A stretch of 64,000 nucleotides of DNA from NCBI GenBank assembly GCA_013178185.1, contig JABLXC010000008.1, positions 1 through 64,000 on the forward strand, given 5' to 3'. The position numbers and the translations under genes are program-made. The notes below the pieces were generated by a model, which searched no databases, was not told the origin of the DNA, and saw nothing but the letters and a program-made list of their open reading frames with translations. Shown here piece after piece: positions 43,959-53,560 of the stretch. Position 1 is the stretch's first letter. The number at the start of each line of letters is the position of its first letter. Source of the DNA: Anaerolineae bacterium (GTDB taxonomy: Bacteria > Chloroflexota > Anaerolineae > Anaerolineales > Anaerolineaceae).

Positions 43959-45403
43959 TCAGAGTTTGCGCCAATCGAGTGTAAGAGCGCGAAATTGGGC
44001 GATCGGACTTTAGCAAGCGGGAATCCAGAAATAACAACAACTTGCTGGCCTCGTTTAATAGCGGCTGAAGTAGTCAACGCGATATCTACATTTTCTAACA
44101 GCGCTTCGATAGTATCGGAAAATGGCACCAAAAATGGGGTGACACCCCACAAAATCCCAAGTTTCTGGTATGTGTTTATGTTCGGTGTAAGGGCTAAGAT
44201 TGGGACTTGAGGTCTTGCTTTGGACATCAGCAAAGCTGTTCGACCATTCTGGGTGAACACAGCAATCCCTGCAACGTTGCGGTCATGCGCTAATTCCCTG
44301 GCAGCTCTAGTGATCGAAATAGCATCGTCCATAGTCGCTTCTTCCCCAATATTGCAGGCTCCCCAATCACAAAAATGGTGCTCAGCTTGAAGAATTATTC
44401 GATCCATCATTGCGATGCTTTCGACCGGGAAATTTCCGCTGGCGGTCTCTGCTGAGAGCATGACGGCATCACTCCCATCGAAGATGGCATTGGCAACATC
44501 CGATGCTTCTGCGCGGGTTGGCCGAGGGTTTTCAATCATGGATTCTAGCATTTGAGTTGCGGTGATGACAATTTTTGTATGGTAATTTGCTGTTTTTATA
44601 ATCCGCTTTTGCAAGATTGGTACCAATTCAGTAGAGGTTTCAACTGCAAGGTCTCCTCGCGCGACCATTACCCCATCGGAGATTTGAATAATTTCCCTTA
44701 AATTGTCAATCGCTTCGGGCCTTTCTAGTTTTGCGATGATAGGTATATTTATTTTTGCTGGATGATGTTGTTGGATGGTTTCACGGACGAGTTCAATGTC
44801 CCTTGCCTTTCTTACAAATGAAACTGCGATGACATCAACGTCAGTGTCCAGGCCAAAGAGGAGGTCATTGTGGTCTTTTGGAGTCAATGAAGGGATATCC
44901 AAACTTGCGCCGGGCAGGTTAACCCCTTTGTGAGATTTTAATACCCCTCCAAGCAAAACCTTCGCCTGAATCATATTGTCCTTGATTTCTGTTACGATCA
45001 CTTCTATTTTTCCATCGTCCATTAGAATGTGATCGCCCGGCCGGACACTATTAATCAGATTCGGCACATCCATCGGAATGAAAGTTTTTGCGGTCGCTGG
45101 TTTTTCAGGACTTTCCGTTGAGTAGAGAACGATTGTACTGTTTCTGGAAAGCCTTACACCCGCTTGGGGTAGAGAACCAACGCGCAACTTTGGTCCTTGA
45201 AGGTCTTGCAGGATTGTGATCGGTTTTCCGAGAGTTTGGGAAAGTTGTCTAATGGAAAGTATTCGCTGTTTATGTTCCTCATGCTGACCGTGCGAAAAAT
45301 TTAGCCGGGCTACGTCCATACCCGCCGCTATCATTTTTTGGATGGTATGGGTGTCCTGTGAACTCGGTCCTATTGTGGCGATAATCTTTGCTTTTCTTTC
45401 CAT
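43955..45403 (-). CDS. pyk: Pyruvate kinase
   Basis: The last step of glycolysis, phosphoenolpyruvate to pyruvate with ATP formation. The start is placed at ATG 45403 (MERKAKIIATIGPSS), with AGG upstream; the 8-codon longer frame is less likely. The 482-residue protein has ARLNFSHGQHEEHK, ILMDDGKIEV and the active-site lysine region IIAKLERPEAIDN. VMVARGDLAVE, TRAEASDVANAIFDGSDAVM and the C-terminal regulatory domain complete the usual length. It is followed, with a 4-base overlap, by the HD-GYP sensor gene, an unusual operon partner. Confidence 0.96.
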   Translation of the reverse strand: MERKAKIIATIGPSSQDTHTIQKMIAAGMDVARLNFSHGQHEEHKQRILSIRQLSQTLGKPITILQDLQGPKLRVGSLPQAGVRLSRNSTIVLYSTESPEKPATAKTFIPMDVPNLINSVRPGDHILMDDGKIEVIVTEIKDNMIQAKVLLGGVLKSHKGVNLPGASLDIPSLTPKDHNDLLFGLDTDVDVIAVSFVRKARDIELVRETIQQHHPAKINIPIIAKLERPEAIDNLREIIQISDGVMVARGDLAVETSTELVPILQKRIIKTANYHTKIVITATQMLESMIENPRPTRAEASDVANAIFDGSDAVMLSAETASGNFPVESIAMMDRIILQAEHHFCDWGACNIGEEATMDDAISITRAARELAHDRNVAGIAVFTQNGRTALLMSKARPQVPILALTPNINTYQKLGILWGVTPFLVPFSDTIEALLENVDIALTTSAAIKRGQQVVVISGFPLAKVRSPNFALLHSIGANSE

Positions 45404-45535
45404 GACAGCCTGCTTTTTGTATAGCATCCAGGCAGGTATTTTCTGTTTTTATCAACGCCAGCCCGGTGTTCAGCCATGTACAATCAGTACGAATTTGCAA
45501 AATTGAAGCGCCGTTTCGCTGTAAGACCTTTTGGT

Positions 45536-46738
45536 TCATTGCATCATTAAAACTGGCCTGATTCTTTCCAATGCCCAATCAATTGTGTTGCGATCAATGA
45601 TCAGGGGAGGAGCAAACCGGATTACATGTTCATGTGTTTCTTTTGCAAGGATTCCGGTTGTTTTGAGTGCTTCACAAAATCTTCTGGCGCCGCGGGCCTC
45701 TCGTTTTAGTTCGATCCCGATCAACAATCCTTTTCCTCGGATCTCCTTGACATGTGGACTGGGTATTTCTTCCAGCTGCTCTTTAAAATATTCGCCCATC
45801 TGAAAGGAGTTTTCGATTAATTTTTCCTCAATGAGCACTTTGAGTGCAGCGCGGGCGACGGCTGCACCCAGAGGATTCCCCCCAAACGTGGAGCCGTGCT
45901 CACCCGGTTGGATCAAGCCCAGGATTGGTTGATCCGCCAAAATCGCCGAGACTGGATAAAACCCGCCAGATAGGGCTTTGCCAATGATAACAATGTCTGG
46001 ACGCAAGTTTTCATGATCACAGGCAAATAATTTGCCTGTTCTTCCCAGCCCCGTTTGGATCTCGTCTGCTATGAATAAAACTTCATTCTTTTCGCAGATG
46101 CCCTTGACTGCTTTCAGATATCCTGCTGGTGGGATAATAACCCCGCCTTCCCCTTGAATCGGCTCCAATAATACCGCGGCAGTGTTGGGCGTGATGGCAT
46201 TTTGTATCGCCCTGGCGTCCCCGTAAGGAACGATCACAAAACCGGGTGTAAATTCCCCAAAGTCGTCCCGGTAAAGCGGCTCGGTGGAAAATGAAATGAT
46301 GGAAATTGTCCTGCCATGAAAATTGCCGGAAGCTACAATAATTTCTGCTTTGTAGCGGGGGACATTTTTGATGCGATAAGCCCATTTGCGCGCAACTTTC
46401 AACGCCGTTTCAACTGCTTCGGCGCCACTGTTCATTGGCAATGACATTTCATAGCCAGTTAATTCGGAGAGTTCTTTGTAGAGAAGGGGAAGCTGATCGT
46501 TTCGAAAGGCTCTGGAGGTCAATGTAACTTTTTGAGCCTGGGCAACCAATGCGCTTAATATCTTGGGATGTACATGCCCCTGATTCAGGGCGGAATATGC
46601 ACTCAGGCAATCTAGATACCGATTGCCCTCAACATCATAAACCCAAACACCTTCGCCACGATTAATCACAACGTCCAGCGGGTGATAATTATGTGCCCCA
46701 AATTTTTCTTCAAGCGCAATGTAATCTTGGGTTACCAT
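45536..46738 (-). CDS. rocD: Ornithine--oxo-acid aminotransferase
   Basis: Class III PLP aminotransferase that moves the delta-amino group of ornithine to 2-oxoglutarate. ATG 46738 ([19 protein letters not shown]) follows the argF stop by one base and has GGAAAGGAA upstream; a 5-codon longer frame is rejected. The 400-residue protein has [19 protein letters not shown], typical of OAT, and [18 protein letters not shown]. The PLP lysine lies in [16 protein letters not shown]. Coupling to ornithine carbamoyltransferase puts both ornithine-consuming steps in one operon. Confidence 0.93.
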   Translation of the reverse strand: MVTQDYIALEEKFGAHNYHPLDVVINRGEGVWVYDVEGNRYLDCLSAYSALNQGHVHPKILSALVAQAQKVTLTSRAFRNDQLPLLYKELSELTGYEMSLPMNSGAEAVETALKVARKWAYRIKNVPRYKAEIIVASGNFHGRTISIISFSTEPLYRDDFGEFTPGFVIVPYGDARAIQNAITPNTAAVLLEPIQGEGGVIIPPAGYLKAVKGICEKNEVLFIADEIQTGLGRTGKLFACDHENLRPDIVIIGKALSGGFYPVSAILADQPILGLIQPGEHGSTFGGNPLGAAVARAALKVLIEEKLIENSFQMGEYFKEQLEEIPSPHVKEIRGKGLLIGIELKREARGARRFCEALKTTGILAKETHEHVIRFAPPLIIDRNTIDWALERIRPVLMMQ

Positions 46739-46739
46739 T

Positions 46740-47666
46740 TCATTCCTTTCCAAACAGGTAGGCTAATATGCCTTTTTGTGCGTGCATGCGGTTGTGGGCC
46801 TGAGGGAACAAACGCGAATGGATACCATCGGCTACTTCGTCGGTTATTTCTTGCCCTCTATGAGCTGGCAAACAATGTAGTACGATTACGTCCTTGCGCG
46901 CCTCGGAAACAAGCTGTTGATTTACCTGATAAGGGGGAAATACCTTTTCCCGTTTAGCGCTCTCCTCTTCTTGTCCCATGCTGGTCCAGGTGTCAGTATA
47001 AATGACCTGTGCATTCTTAACTGCTTCATGGGGATCGCGGAAGAATTTTAATGCACTCCCGGTACCTTCAGCTATTTTCTTCGCAAGGTCTACGGCAAGG
47101 GGTGGCAAATCATAACCAGCGGGGGTTGCAATTGAGAAATTTGCCCCTAGTTTTGCGCATATGTGCATCAAGGAAACGGCCACGTTGTTTCCATCCCCTA
47201 CATAAGATACGTTGATGTCTTTTAGGGTGCCAAATTCTTCAATAATCGTAAGGGCGTCAGCCATTGCCTGGCATGGGTGATTGTAATCGCTGAGACCATT
47301 GATCACCGGTATTGAAGCCCATTTCGCCAGCTCTATAACATGCGCATGGTCGAACACCCTGGCCATCAAGGCATCCACGTAACCCGACAGCACACGCGCG
47401 ATGTCAGCGATCGATTCTCTTTTCCCGAGACCGATTTCGTTTGGAGAAAGATAAAGCGCATCGCCCCCAAGGTGACGCATTGCCATATCAAAGCTGATGC
47501 GCGTTCGTAAACTAGGTTTCTGGAATATCATGGCCAGCGTCTTGCCTTTCAAGAGCGGGCGATTACCTCCGGATTTCCATTCTTTTTTCAAGCGAATGGA
47601 AATATCGAATATTTGATTTAATTCTTGAGCTGAAAAATCTGATACAGCGATAAAATCCCTCTTCAT
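46740..47666 (-). CDS. argF: Ornithine carbamoyltransferase
   Basis: Forms citrulline from ornithine and carbamoyl phosphate, or runs in reverse in arginine fermentation. The 308-residue protein has the carbamoyl-phosphate motif [33 protein letters not shown] and the ornithine-site [13 protein letters not shown] are also present. These distinguish it from aspartate carbamoyltransferase. The stop and the following rocD start are one base apart. Anabolic versus catabolic use cannot be decided: no arcA, arcC, argG or argH is in the window. Confidence 0.95.
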   Translation of the reverse strand: MKRDFIAVSDFSAQELNQIFDISIRLKKEWKSGGNRPLLKGKTLAMIFQKPSLRTRISFDMAMRHLGGDALYLSPNEIGLGKRESIADIARVLSGYVDALMARVFDHAHVIELAKWASIPVINGLSDYNHPCQAMADALTIIEEFGTLKDINVSYVGDGNNVAVSLMHICAKLGANFSIATPAGYDLPPLAVDLAKKIAEGTGSALKFFRDPHEAVKNAQVIYTDTWTSMGQEEESAKREKVFPPYQVNQQLVSEARKDVIVLHCLPAHRGQEITDEVADGIHSRLFPQAHNRMHAQKGILAYLFGKE

Positions 47667-47776
47667 GGTTTCTCCTTGGGTTATTTTTGGTGTATGGCTG
47701 CAGCTTGAAGTATATCACAGCGCAATTAAGGTGCCAGTGAAGTAAACCATCGTGGATTGAGTTTTTTGTACAACTC

Positions 47777-48634
47777 TTATTGGTGCTGTCCGGTGTCAGT
47801 TGTATGCTGGTTTGAAATTTTTCTTTGAGCCTGCGCAACTAGTACGTCCATGACCTTGTAAACTAAATTTCCAGAAATGCTCTGGATGGTGTAGAATAGC
47901 GTCGCTTCTAAGCCGGGGGTTATAATATACTGTTTTTTACGAATTCCTTTGATGATTGATTCGGCCACTTGATCTGGCTGCATCAAACCGCTGGTTGCCG
48001 TTAGTTCCTTTGTGATCTCCGGTTTATACTTTTGCTCGTACTCAAGTTGAGGGGTTTGAGTATCGGGTGGAAAGACGAGTGACACCCGAATGTGATATCT
48101 TTTTAGTTCGGAGCGGATGACATCTGTGAATCCCCGTACGGCGAACTTGGATGCGGAATAGGCAGAATATCCATATACTCCCAGAAAGCCAGCCATCGAA
48201 CTGATATTTATAATATGACCTGCTGACCTCTGGATCATGAAGGGGATGATCGCTTTTACCGCGTTGACTGTCCCAAAGAAGTTAATATTCATCATCCAAT
48301 GAAATTTTTCGATTTCAAGGTTTTGAAATTCTCCGGGATGTACAACCCCTGCAGAATTAATCAAATAATCTGGTATGCCTGTGCGATTACAGAGATTGTT
48401 GATTTCTGTTTGGATCTGATCGAATTTTGATACGTCTGCTGCGATCATCCCCAGATTTTGCTGGTTGGCAACACGATTGGCTTCTAAGATATCCAAGGCG
48501 CTGCGCAATTTTTCTTGCTCGCGGGCTAATATGTGCACATTTGCACCAGCACGGACGAATTTCTTCGCGAGAGCCAATCCAATCCCACTTGATCCACCAG
48601 TTATCAAAATTAGCTTGCCGGAAAACGTATCCAT
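47777..48634 (-). CDS. Short-chain dehydrogenase/reductase, 3-ketodihydrosphingosine-reductase-like
   Basis: The start is chosen at ATG 48634 (MDTFSGKLILITGGSSGIG) with AGGA 7 bases upstream. The open frame to 48796 overlaps the zinc-ribbon gene and is not used. The 285-residue protein has the NAD(P) motif ITGGSSGIGLALAKKF, INSAGV, the catalytic Ser in INISSMAGF and the YSASK motif (YSAYSASKFAV). The C-terminal region (YIITPGLEATLFYTIQSISG) with a hydrophobic tail resembles KDSR-type reductases of sphingoid bases. The substrate assignment is tentative. Confidence 0.85.
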   Translation of the reverse strand: MDTFSGKLILITGGSSGIGLALAKKFVRAGANVHILAREQEKLRSALDILEANRVANQQNLGMIAADVSKFDQIQTEINNLCNRTGIPDYLINSAGVVHPGEFQNLEIEKFHWMMNINFFGTVNAVKAIIPFMIQRSAGHIINISSMAGFLGVYGYSAYSASKFAVRGFTDVIRSELKRYHIRVSLVFPPDTQTPQLEYEQKYKPEITKELTATSGLMQPDQVAESIIKGIRKKQYIITPGLEATLFYTIQSISGNLVYKVMDVLVAQAQRKISNQHTTDTGQHQ

Positions 48635-48659
48635 GGTCATTTCCTGGAGGATTACCTGG

Positions 48660-48884
48660 TTAATGTCCACACGAGCTACAGGAACCGCCAGAACATCCTG
48701 CGCATCCCCCACCGGCGGAGGTGAGTGTACGCCCTGAACTTTGAGCGAAAAATTTGGAAATTTGACGGACGACGTTTTTCCCATGACATTGTTCACATTG
48801 CAGGGGTAAATCAGCGTCTTTTATCGAGCGGAAGATTTCGATATGATGACTGCAATCTTTGCAAATGTATTCGTAAAGCGGCAT
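48660..48884 (-). CDS. FmdB-family zinc-ribbon protein
   Basis: The 74-residue protein begins MPLYEYICKDCSHHIEIFRS, with CxxC pairs at CKDC and CEQC making a small zinc ribbon. A Gly/Ser/Cys-rich tail follows (GGGCAGCSGGSCSSCGH). The family was named from a formamide-amide operon regulator but its function is unclear in most bacteria. It has its own promoter and lies 25 bases upstream of the SDR start, probably in one transcript. Confidence 0.88.
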   Translation of the reverse strand: MPLYEYICKDCSHHIEIFRSIKDADLPLQCEQCHGKNVVRQISKFFAQSSGRTLTSAGGGCAGCSGGSCSSCGH

Positions 48885-48904
48885 ATGAGTGTCCTTTCAG
48901 GGTT

Positions 48905-48933
48905 ATTCTAAATGCTAGCTATAAAATGGTCAA
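48905..48933 (-). promoter_or_regulatory. Promoter of the fmdB/SDR unit
   Basis: On the minus strand TTGACC (48933-48928) and TAGAAT (48910-48905) are 17 bases apart, about 20 bases ahead of the zinc-ribbon start. The 160-base gap to the divergent permease also holds a TATAAT at 48997-49002 on the plus strand, but no clear -35. Confidence 0.65.
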
Positions 48934-49046
48934 TTGACTAGAGATTCTATAGAGGAAAATTTGCCTGATTCTCGTGCTGAAACATTAAAATACTATTATA
49001 ATTCGGCCTTCAATTATTTTTATTAATGATCCTTGTAGAGGAAAAT

Positions 49047-50627
49047 ATGACAACCAATCCAACCATTACGGCCGCTGAAAGCATTCAAATCGAACGAAAA
49101 AAGCTCAAACGCGAGCTTACTTTGCTACCTTTGTTCGGAATGATTTACTTTACAGTGTGCGGTGGCGCCTTTGGTTCAGAAGCCATTGTCGGATGGTCTG
49201 GGCCTGGAATGGCTTTGATTCTTCTGGCTGTAACCCCAATTTTATTTAGCATTCCAAATATGCTGATGGTGCGCGAATTGAGTTCTATGATGCCTGCTGA
49301 AGGCGGCTATTATCATTGGGTCAAACAAGGGCTTGGGCCGTTTTGGGGTTTCTTGACTGGGTGGATGAACCTAGTTGTTTCATGGGTGGATGTTTCCATA
49401 TATCCTGTACTTGCAGCGTATTATTTGGGTTATTTCTTGCCCGCTTTGAGGGAGGGGGCTGTTTTGGGCGGGATCTATCTTTCAGGAGATTTGTTGTCCT
49501 GGTTTGTTGCCCTGGTTCTTATTTGGCTTATTACCGCATTGCAAATTCGTGGAACAAGATTGACGGCGCTTACCACAGATTGGGTGGCAATCGTTATGCT
49601 TTTGCCCCTTCTGGCGATGTCTGTATTTGGAATTATCAATTGGGTTTCCAGTGGTGTTACTATAGAGTTGCCGTTGTTACCCGAAGGTGAAACTTTGTTT
49701 GGGGCTTTCAGCGTTGGACTGTTTGTGGCGATGTGGAATTACATGGGGTGGGAATTGCCGACCTCTGCTGGGGATGAGATTGTAAATCCACGCCGTACTT
49801 ATCCGCTCGCAATGGTCTTGACATTGGTGGCCGCAATTGCAACCTACGCTATTCCCATGTTAAGTGGCTTATACGGCGGCGCTGGAATTGATGGGAGGCA
49901 CCAACTTTGGGGAATAGAGGAGTACCAACCGGGTGAGGGGATTGGGTCCGTGCTGACGGATTATGGTGTGCCCAAGGATAAGATTACCAGTTGGGGTGTA
50001 GATACAACGTCTTCAATTGGATGGGAGTACCCGGATATTGCTCATCAGATTGGTGCCACTTTTGCGGGAGTGGATGGGAAGTTTGCACGATTTTTGGGCC
50101 TCATTGTAACTATCTCAGCAATATTTAGTATGACTGGCCTTTTTATTGGAAATAGTTTGAGCGCCAGCAGAGTTCCTTTCGCGATGGCCGCTGATGGAAT
50201 GATGCCGCTTTTCTTGGTGAAAGTTCACCCGAGATATGGCACCCCCTACGTCGCGATTATTGTAGCGAGTGTATTGTTTAGCATGCTCTCTCTTTCCACA
50301 TTTGCTTTTTTGGTCGTCGTAGACGTGTTTTTGAACATGATGGCTCTGGTGCTTCAGTTCTTTGCGCTGTGGGCTTTGCGGTTTAAAAAACCCAATCTTG
50401 CGCGAGAAAAGGTGCCCGGAGGATGGATTGGGCTGGTGCTAGCTACGCTTGCCCCATTTTTTATCATCGGCCTTGCTATCGTAAGTCAGATTTCTGAAGA
50501 AGGCTTGAATTCCATATGGTTTGGGTTGATCGCGATCGTGGTGGGAGCACTTTTATATTTCCTGGCGAAAAAGTGCCTGAAGCCCGGGATACCCGATGTG
50601 GATCCATTTGTAGAATCTAAAGGCTAG
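49047..50627 (+). CDS. APC-superfamily amino-acid permease
   Basis: The start is ATG 49047 (MTTNPTITAAESIQIERKK), with GAGGAAAA just upstream; a 7-codon longer frame exists. The 526-residue protein has about 12 hydrophobic helices. The APC helix-1 motif is LLPLFGMIYFTVCGGAFGSE, followed by PAEGGYYHWVKQGLG and MWNYMGWELPTSAGDEIVNP. These match the amino acid-polyamine-organocation family. An extracytoplasmic loop of about 50 residues between helices 7 and 8 (GIDGRHQLWGIEEYQPGEG) is longer than usual. Substrate unknown. Single gene, convergent with the radical SAM gene. Confidence 0.9.
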   Translation: MTTNPTITAAESIQIERKKLKRELTLLPLFGMIYFTVCGGAFGSEAIVGWSGPGMALILLAVTPILFSIPNMLMVRELSSMMPAEGGYYHWVKQGLGPFWGFLTGWMNLVVSWVDVSIYPVLAAYYLGYFLPALREGAVLGGIYLSGDLLSWFVALVLIWLITALQIRGTRLTALTTDWVAIVMLLPLLAMSVFGIINWVSSGVTIELPLLPEGETLFGAFSVGLFVAMWNYMGWELPTSAGDEIVNPRRTYPLAMVLTLVAAIATYAIPMLSGLYGGAGIDGRHQLWGIEEYQPGEGIGSVLTDYGVPKDKITSWGVDTTSSIGWEYPDIAHQIGATFAGVDGKFARFLGLIVTISAIFSMTGLFIGNSLSASRVPFAMAADGMMPLFLVKVHPRYGTPYVAIIVASVLFSMLSLSTFAFLVVVDVFLNMMALVLQFFALWALRFKKPNLAREKVPGGWIGLVLATLAPFFIIGLAIVSQISEEGLNSIWFGLIAIVVGALLYFLAKKCLKPGIPDVDPFVESKG

Positions 50628-50705
50628 AAGACCTGACTGCCTCGCGGAAAGACATCCGTGGGTTTTTGGACCTCTGACCGACTTGCGGTTAATTGCGTCA
50701 TTGCA

Positions 50706-52196
50706 TCAAGCATGGATAGCTGAGCTTGTTTTTGCATTGACCTGTCTGAAGTGGTATCCATAAATGGAAAATGTAATTGCCAGGTGGAATTTCTCTGGGC
50801 AACGCGAAAGCGTCCAGAAAAATAACTGCCAGTAGTACCTGCGTTCTCTGCTAAAAATTCCAAGCTTTATGATTGATTGGAAAAACGCTACAATCTCTGC
50901 AAATTGCAGGTGTACTTTTAGTTTGGGAGGTTTGTATTCTGACAGAAAATTCTTTACGCGGTCATAGAATAATTGCGGGGAGTAAATCTGCTCCAAGATA
51001 TGCAAATACCCCTTTTTTAGAAGAGAGACATCCATCACTGGCAAAATGTTGGTTGTGCCATCGGTATTGTCGCCAGTCATTTCTTCAATGAGCCGACCTT
51101 CGCTTTTCAGTCGGTTGTACAGGCGGGTGCCATAAGGAGCCTGTAGCAGCCCCACCATGGCAGTTACAATCCCGCTTTTTTGGATGAATTCAATTTGTCG
51201 TTGAAAAATCGTTGGCGTATCATTGTCAAAGCCGACGATAAAGCCTGCCATAACCTGCAGACCTTCTTTCTGTAGCGTTTTCACACTCTCGATTAGATTT
51301 CGGTTTTTATTTTGTGTTTTGTTACACTCCACAAGGCTGTTCTCGTCAGGGGTCTCGATGCCAACAAAGACAGAGGTGAAACCTGCCTGAACCATCATGT
51401 TCATCAATTCTTTGTCATCCGCCAGGTTTATTGATGCTTCGGTAATGAATCGGCAGCCAGTTTTTCCTTTTCGCCATTCGATTAGGGCCGGTAATATTTC
51501 TTGTTTTAGTATTTTTTTATTGCCGATGAAATTGTCATCTACAAAAAAGATATTTCTCCGCCATCCGAGCGAGTAGATTGCATCCAATTCGGAAAGGATT
51601 TGTTCGGTGGTTTTTACTCGTGGTTTATGACCCAATAAGGCGGTCACATTGCAGAATTCACAATTGTATGGGCAACCGCGTGAAAACTGGATACTCATTG
51701 AATCGTATTTTGAAATTTCCACAATATCCCAACGAGGAATGGGTGTCAGTGTGAGATCACAAAACTGGTCTGTTTTATATATCCTTCTCAGATTTTTACT
51801 TTTGTAGTCAGCCAGAAACATTGGAAGGGTAAGCTCGGCTTCGTTCAGGACGAAATAATCAACCTCAGGAAAAAGATTGTACTCACTGGTGAATAGAGGC
51901 CCACCAGCGATAATCACTTTACCCAATGATTTGCATCGTCGCATAATTTCAACAGCCGAAGATCGTTGAACAACCATGGCGCTAACGAAAACCAGGTCAG
52001 CCCAGCAGATATCTTTGTTATGGAGTTCGCTCACATTAACATCTATCAGACGAATCTTCCAATCTGAAGGGAGCATGGCGGCAACAGTAGCCAGCCCAAG
52101 CGGAGGTGATGAGGCTTTTTTGTGGATAAACTTAAGTGCGTGCTTGAAACTCCAGAAGGTATCTGGAAACTCGGGATAAATCATCAAGACATTCAT
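50706..52196 (-). CDS. B12-binding radical SAM protein (DUF4070-type)
   Basis: The start is ATG 52196 (MNVLMIYPEFPDTFWSF) with AGGA upstream. The 496-residue protein has an N-terminal cobalamin-binding-like domain (about 1-140: PPLGLATVAAMLP, DVNVSE, FVSAMVVQR). The radical SAM core has the cluster motif RGCPYNCEFCNV and IFFVDDNFIGNKK. GFTSVFVGIETPDENSL and a C-terminal DUF4070-like region follow. Relatives include hopanoid methylases and several uncharacterised C-methyl or lipid-modifying enzymes. The substrate cannot be named. It diverges from the histidine kinase at 52280. Confidence 0.88.
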   Translation of the reverse strand: MNVLMIYPEFPDTFWSFKHALKFIHKKASSPPLGLATVAAMLPSDWKIRLIDVNVSELHNKDICWADLVFVSAMVVQRSSAVEIMRRCKSLGKVIIAGGPLFTSEYNLFPEVDYFVLNEAELTLPMFLADYKSKNLRRIYKTDQFCDLTLTPIPRWDIVEISKYDSMSIQFSRGCPYNCEFCNVTALLGHKPRVKTTEQILSELDAIYSLGWRRNIFFVDDNFIGNKKILKQEILPALIEWRKGKTGCRFITEASINLADDKELMNMMVQAGFTSVFVGIETPDENSLVECNKTQNKNRNLIESVKTLQKEGLQVMAGFIVGFDNDTPTIFQRQIEFIQKSGIVTAMVGLLQAPYGTRLYNRLKSEGRLIEEMTGDNTDGTTNILPVMDVSLLKKGYLHILEQIYSPQLFYDRVKNFLSEYKPPKLKVHLQFAEIVAFFQSIIKLGIFSRERRYYWQLFFWTLSRCPEKFHLAITFSIYGYHFRQVNAKTSSAIHA

Positions 52197-52209
52197 CAAC
52201 TTTATCCTT

Positions 52210-52282
52210 TTGAATAATTCTGTTGTAGACAGTATAATTTCTATAAAACATCTCTCTATGACCCTCAAGGCATAGAGAGATG
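52210..52282 (+). promoter_or_regulatory. Promoter and start-codon hairpin of the NarL-type system
   Basis: TTGAAT (52210-52215) and TATAAT (52233-52238) are 17 bases apart. Transcripts starting near 52245 would begin with a perfect 12-bp hairpin: CATCTCTCTATG (52249-52260) and CATAGAGAGATG (52271-52282) around a 10-base loop. The ATG at 52280 lies in the 3' arm, so the hairpin could hide the start or act as an operator. Confidence 0.55.
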
Positions 52283-53554
52283 CATATTAGGATTGTGTCT
52301 CGAATAGCCATGGGGCTATTCTTAGATATCTTTCCAAAAAAAGTTTCTGCTGATAGTATAGTTATACCTATGAATACTTACGAGCAGCCAGCGATAAGAA
52401 CGGGCAACGGTGCGGATCTGGCTTTTGCGGCCGTTGTCCTGATGGCATACTTTGTAACCTTTAGCTCACTGCACTCTGCGAGCCGGCTCGACATCCTGGC
52501 GATGATTGGCCTGGGAATTGCCTATATTGCGACAGGGATTTATGGTTATGCCTATTGTTCTCGGGCAGGCAAAAAGTTGTTTTCGATTTTGTATTTTGTC
52601 ATTCAGATTATCCTGGGGGGAAGTATTGTTTATCTAAGCAAAGGGGCTGGTCTTCATCTTCTAATTTTGCTGCCTCTAACTGGTCACAGCGTAATCCTCC
52701 TTAGTTCAATCTGGGTCTATTTAATCAATTTTGTCATCCTGGGTGCTTACTCTTTTGCGCTTCAAGTTACCACTGGATCATGGGACTATGTTGCGGCTAA
52801 TGTTCCCAATTTTTTGGCTGGTCAGGTTTTTATTATTGCTTTTGTGCAGATGGCTGTGAATGAAGAGCGCGCGAGAAAAGAGGTTGAAAAGCTAGTAAAA
52901 AACTTGAGCGAGGCAAATCTACAGCTACGAGAATATGCTGATCAAATTGAGACCTTAACACTGACTCAAGAACGCGCCAGGCTGGCTCGGGAAATCCATG
53001 ATGGTCTTGGGCATTACCTCACTACTATCAACATGCAACTTCAGGCCGCCATGGCAATCATTCATCGAGATAAGAAACGCGCCCTGGTTACCCTGACGAA
53101 TGCTCAAATGATGACCAAAGAAGCATTGGCTGAAGTGCGCCGGTCAGTGTTTGAACTGCGAGAGACCACAGAGTATTCCGAATCGGTGATTGATAAGATT
53201 CGCAAACTAACGGAAAATTCAAAATTGCTGAACATTATTCCAGAATTTGAAGTTCTTGGCGAACCCCGGCATTTACGTCCTGCTGTTGAGCTGGCCTTAT
53301 ATCGAGTTGCTCAAGAAGGGATTAGCAATATTTATAAACATGCCGGAGCCTCTAAATTGTGGGTGACGCTAGATTTTTCCGATTTGGACGCAGTTCTGTT
53401 GGAAATCCGAGACAATGGTGTCGGTTCTGTACAATTCGATGAAGGTTTTGGCTTACGTGGATTACAAGAGCGCGTGGGATTATTGAATGGTAGAATAAAG
53501 ATTGAAACAACACCGGGCTACAGATTTGTTTTAAGTGTTCTAATTCCAGGCTAG
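52280..53554 (+). CDS. Sensor histidine kinase, NarL-partner type (HisKA_3)
   Basis: The 424-residue protein has about six N-terminal membrane helices (about residues 45-200). A coiled segment and the HisKA_3 domain with REIHDGLGHYLT (His240) follow, then a compact ATPase domain (ELALYRVAQEGISNIYKHAG, EIRDNGVGS, GFGLRGLQERVGLL). The start at 52280 lies in a hairpin; ATG 52370 (MNTYEQPAIRTGNG) is the alternative and loses no domain, though it has no clear ribosome site. The response regulator follows after 6 bases. The signal is probably membrane-related, as no periplasmic domain is visible. Confidence 0.9.
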   Translation: MHIRIVSRIAMGLFLDIFPKKVSADSIVIPMNTYEQPAIRTGNGADLAFAAVVLMAYFVTFSSLHSASRLDILAMIGLGIAYIATGIYGYAYCSRAGKKLFSILYFVIQIILGGSIVYLSKGAGLHLLILLPLTGHSVILLSSIWVYLINFVILGAYSFALQVTTGSWDYVAANVPNFLAGQVFIIAFVQMAVNEERARKEVEKLVKNLSEANLQLREYADQIETLTLTQERARLAREIHDGLGHYLTTINMQLQAAMAIIHRDKKRALVTLTNAQMMTKEALAEVRRSVFELRETTEYSESVIDKIRKLTENSKLLNIIPEFEVLGEPRHLRPAVELALYRVAQEGISNIYKHAGASKLWVTLDFSDLDAVLLEIRDNGVGSVQFDEGFGLRGLQERVGLLNGRIKIETTPGYRFVLSVLIPG

Positions 53555-53560
53555 ATTAAT

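Noticed and set aside
47777-48796. Long SDR start at 48796
   Set aside because: The extension overlaps the zinc-ribbon gene out of frame and lacks SDR similarity; ATG 48634 has a ribosome site and the Rossmann motif follows at once.
50628-50705. Search for a terminator or small gene between the convergent permease and radical SAM genes
   Set aside because: Only a short unremarkable gap; no convincing hairpin or frame.
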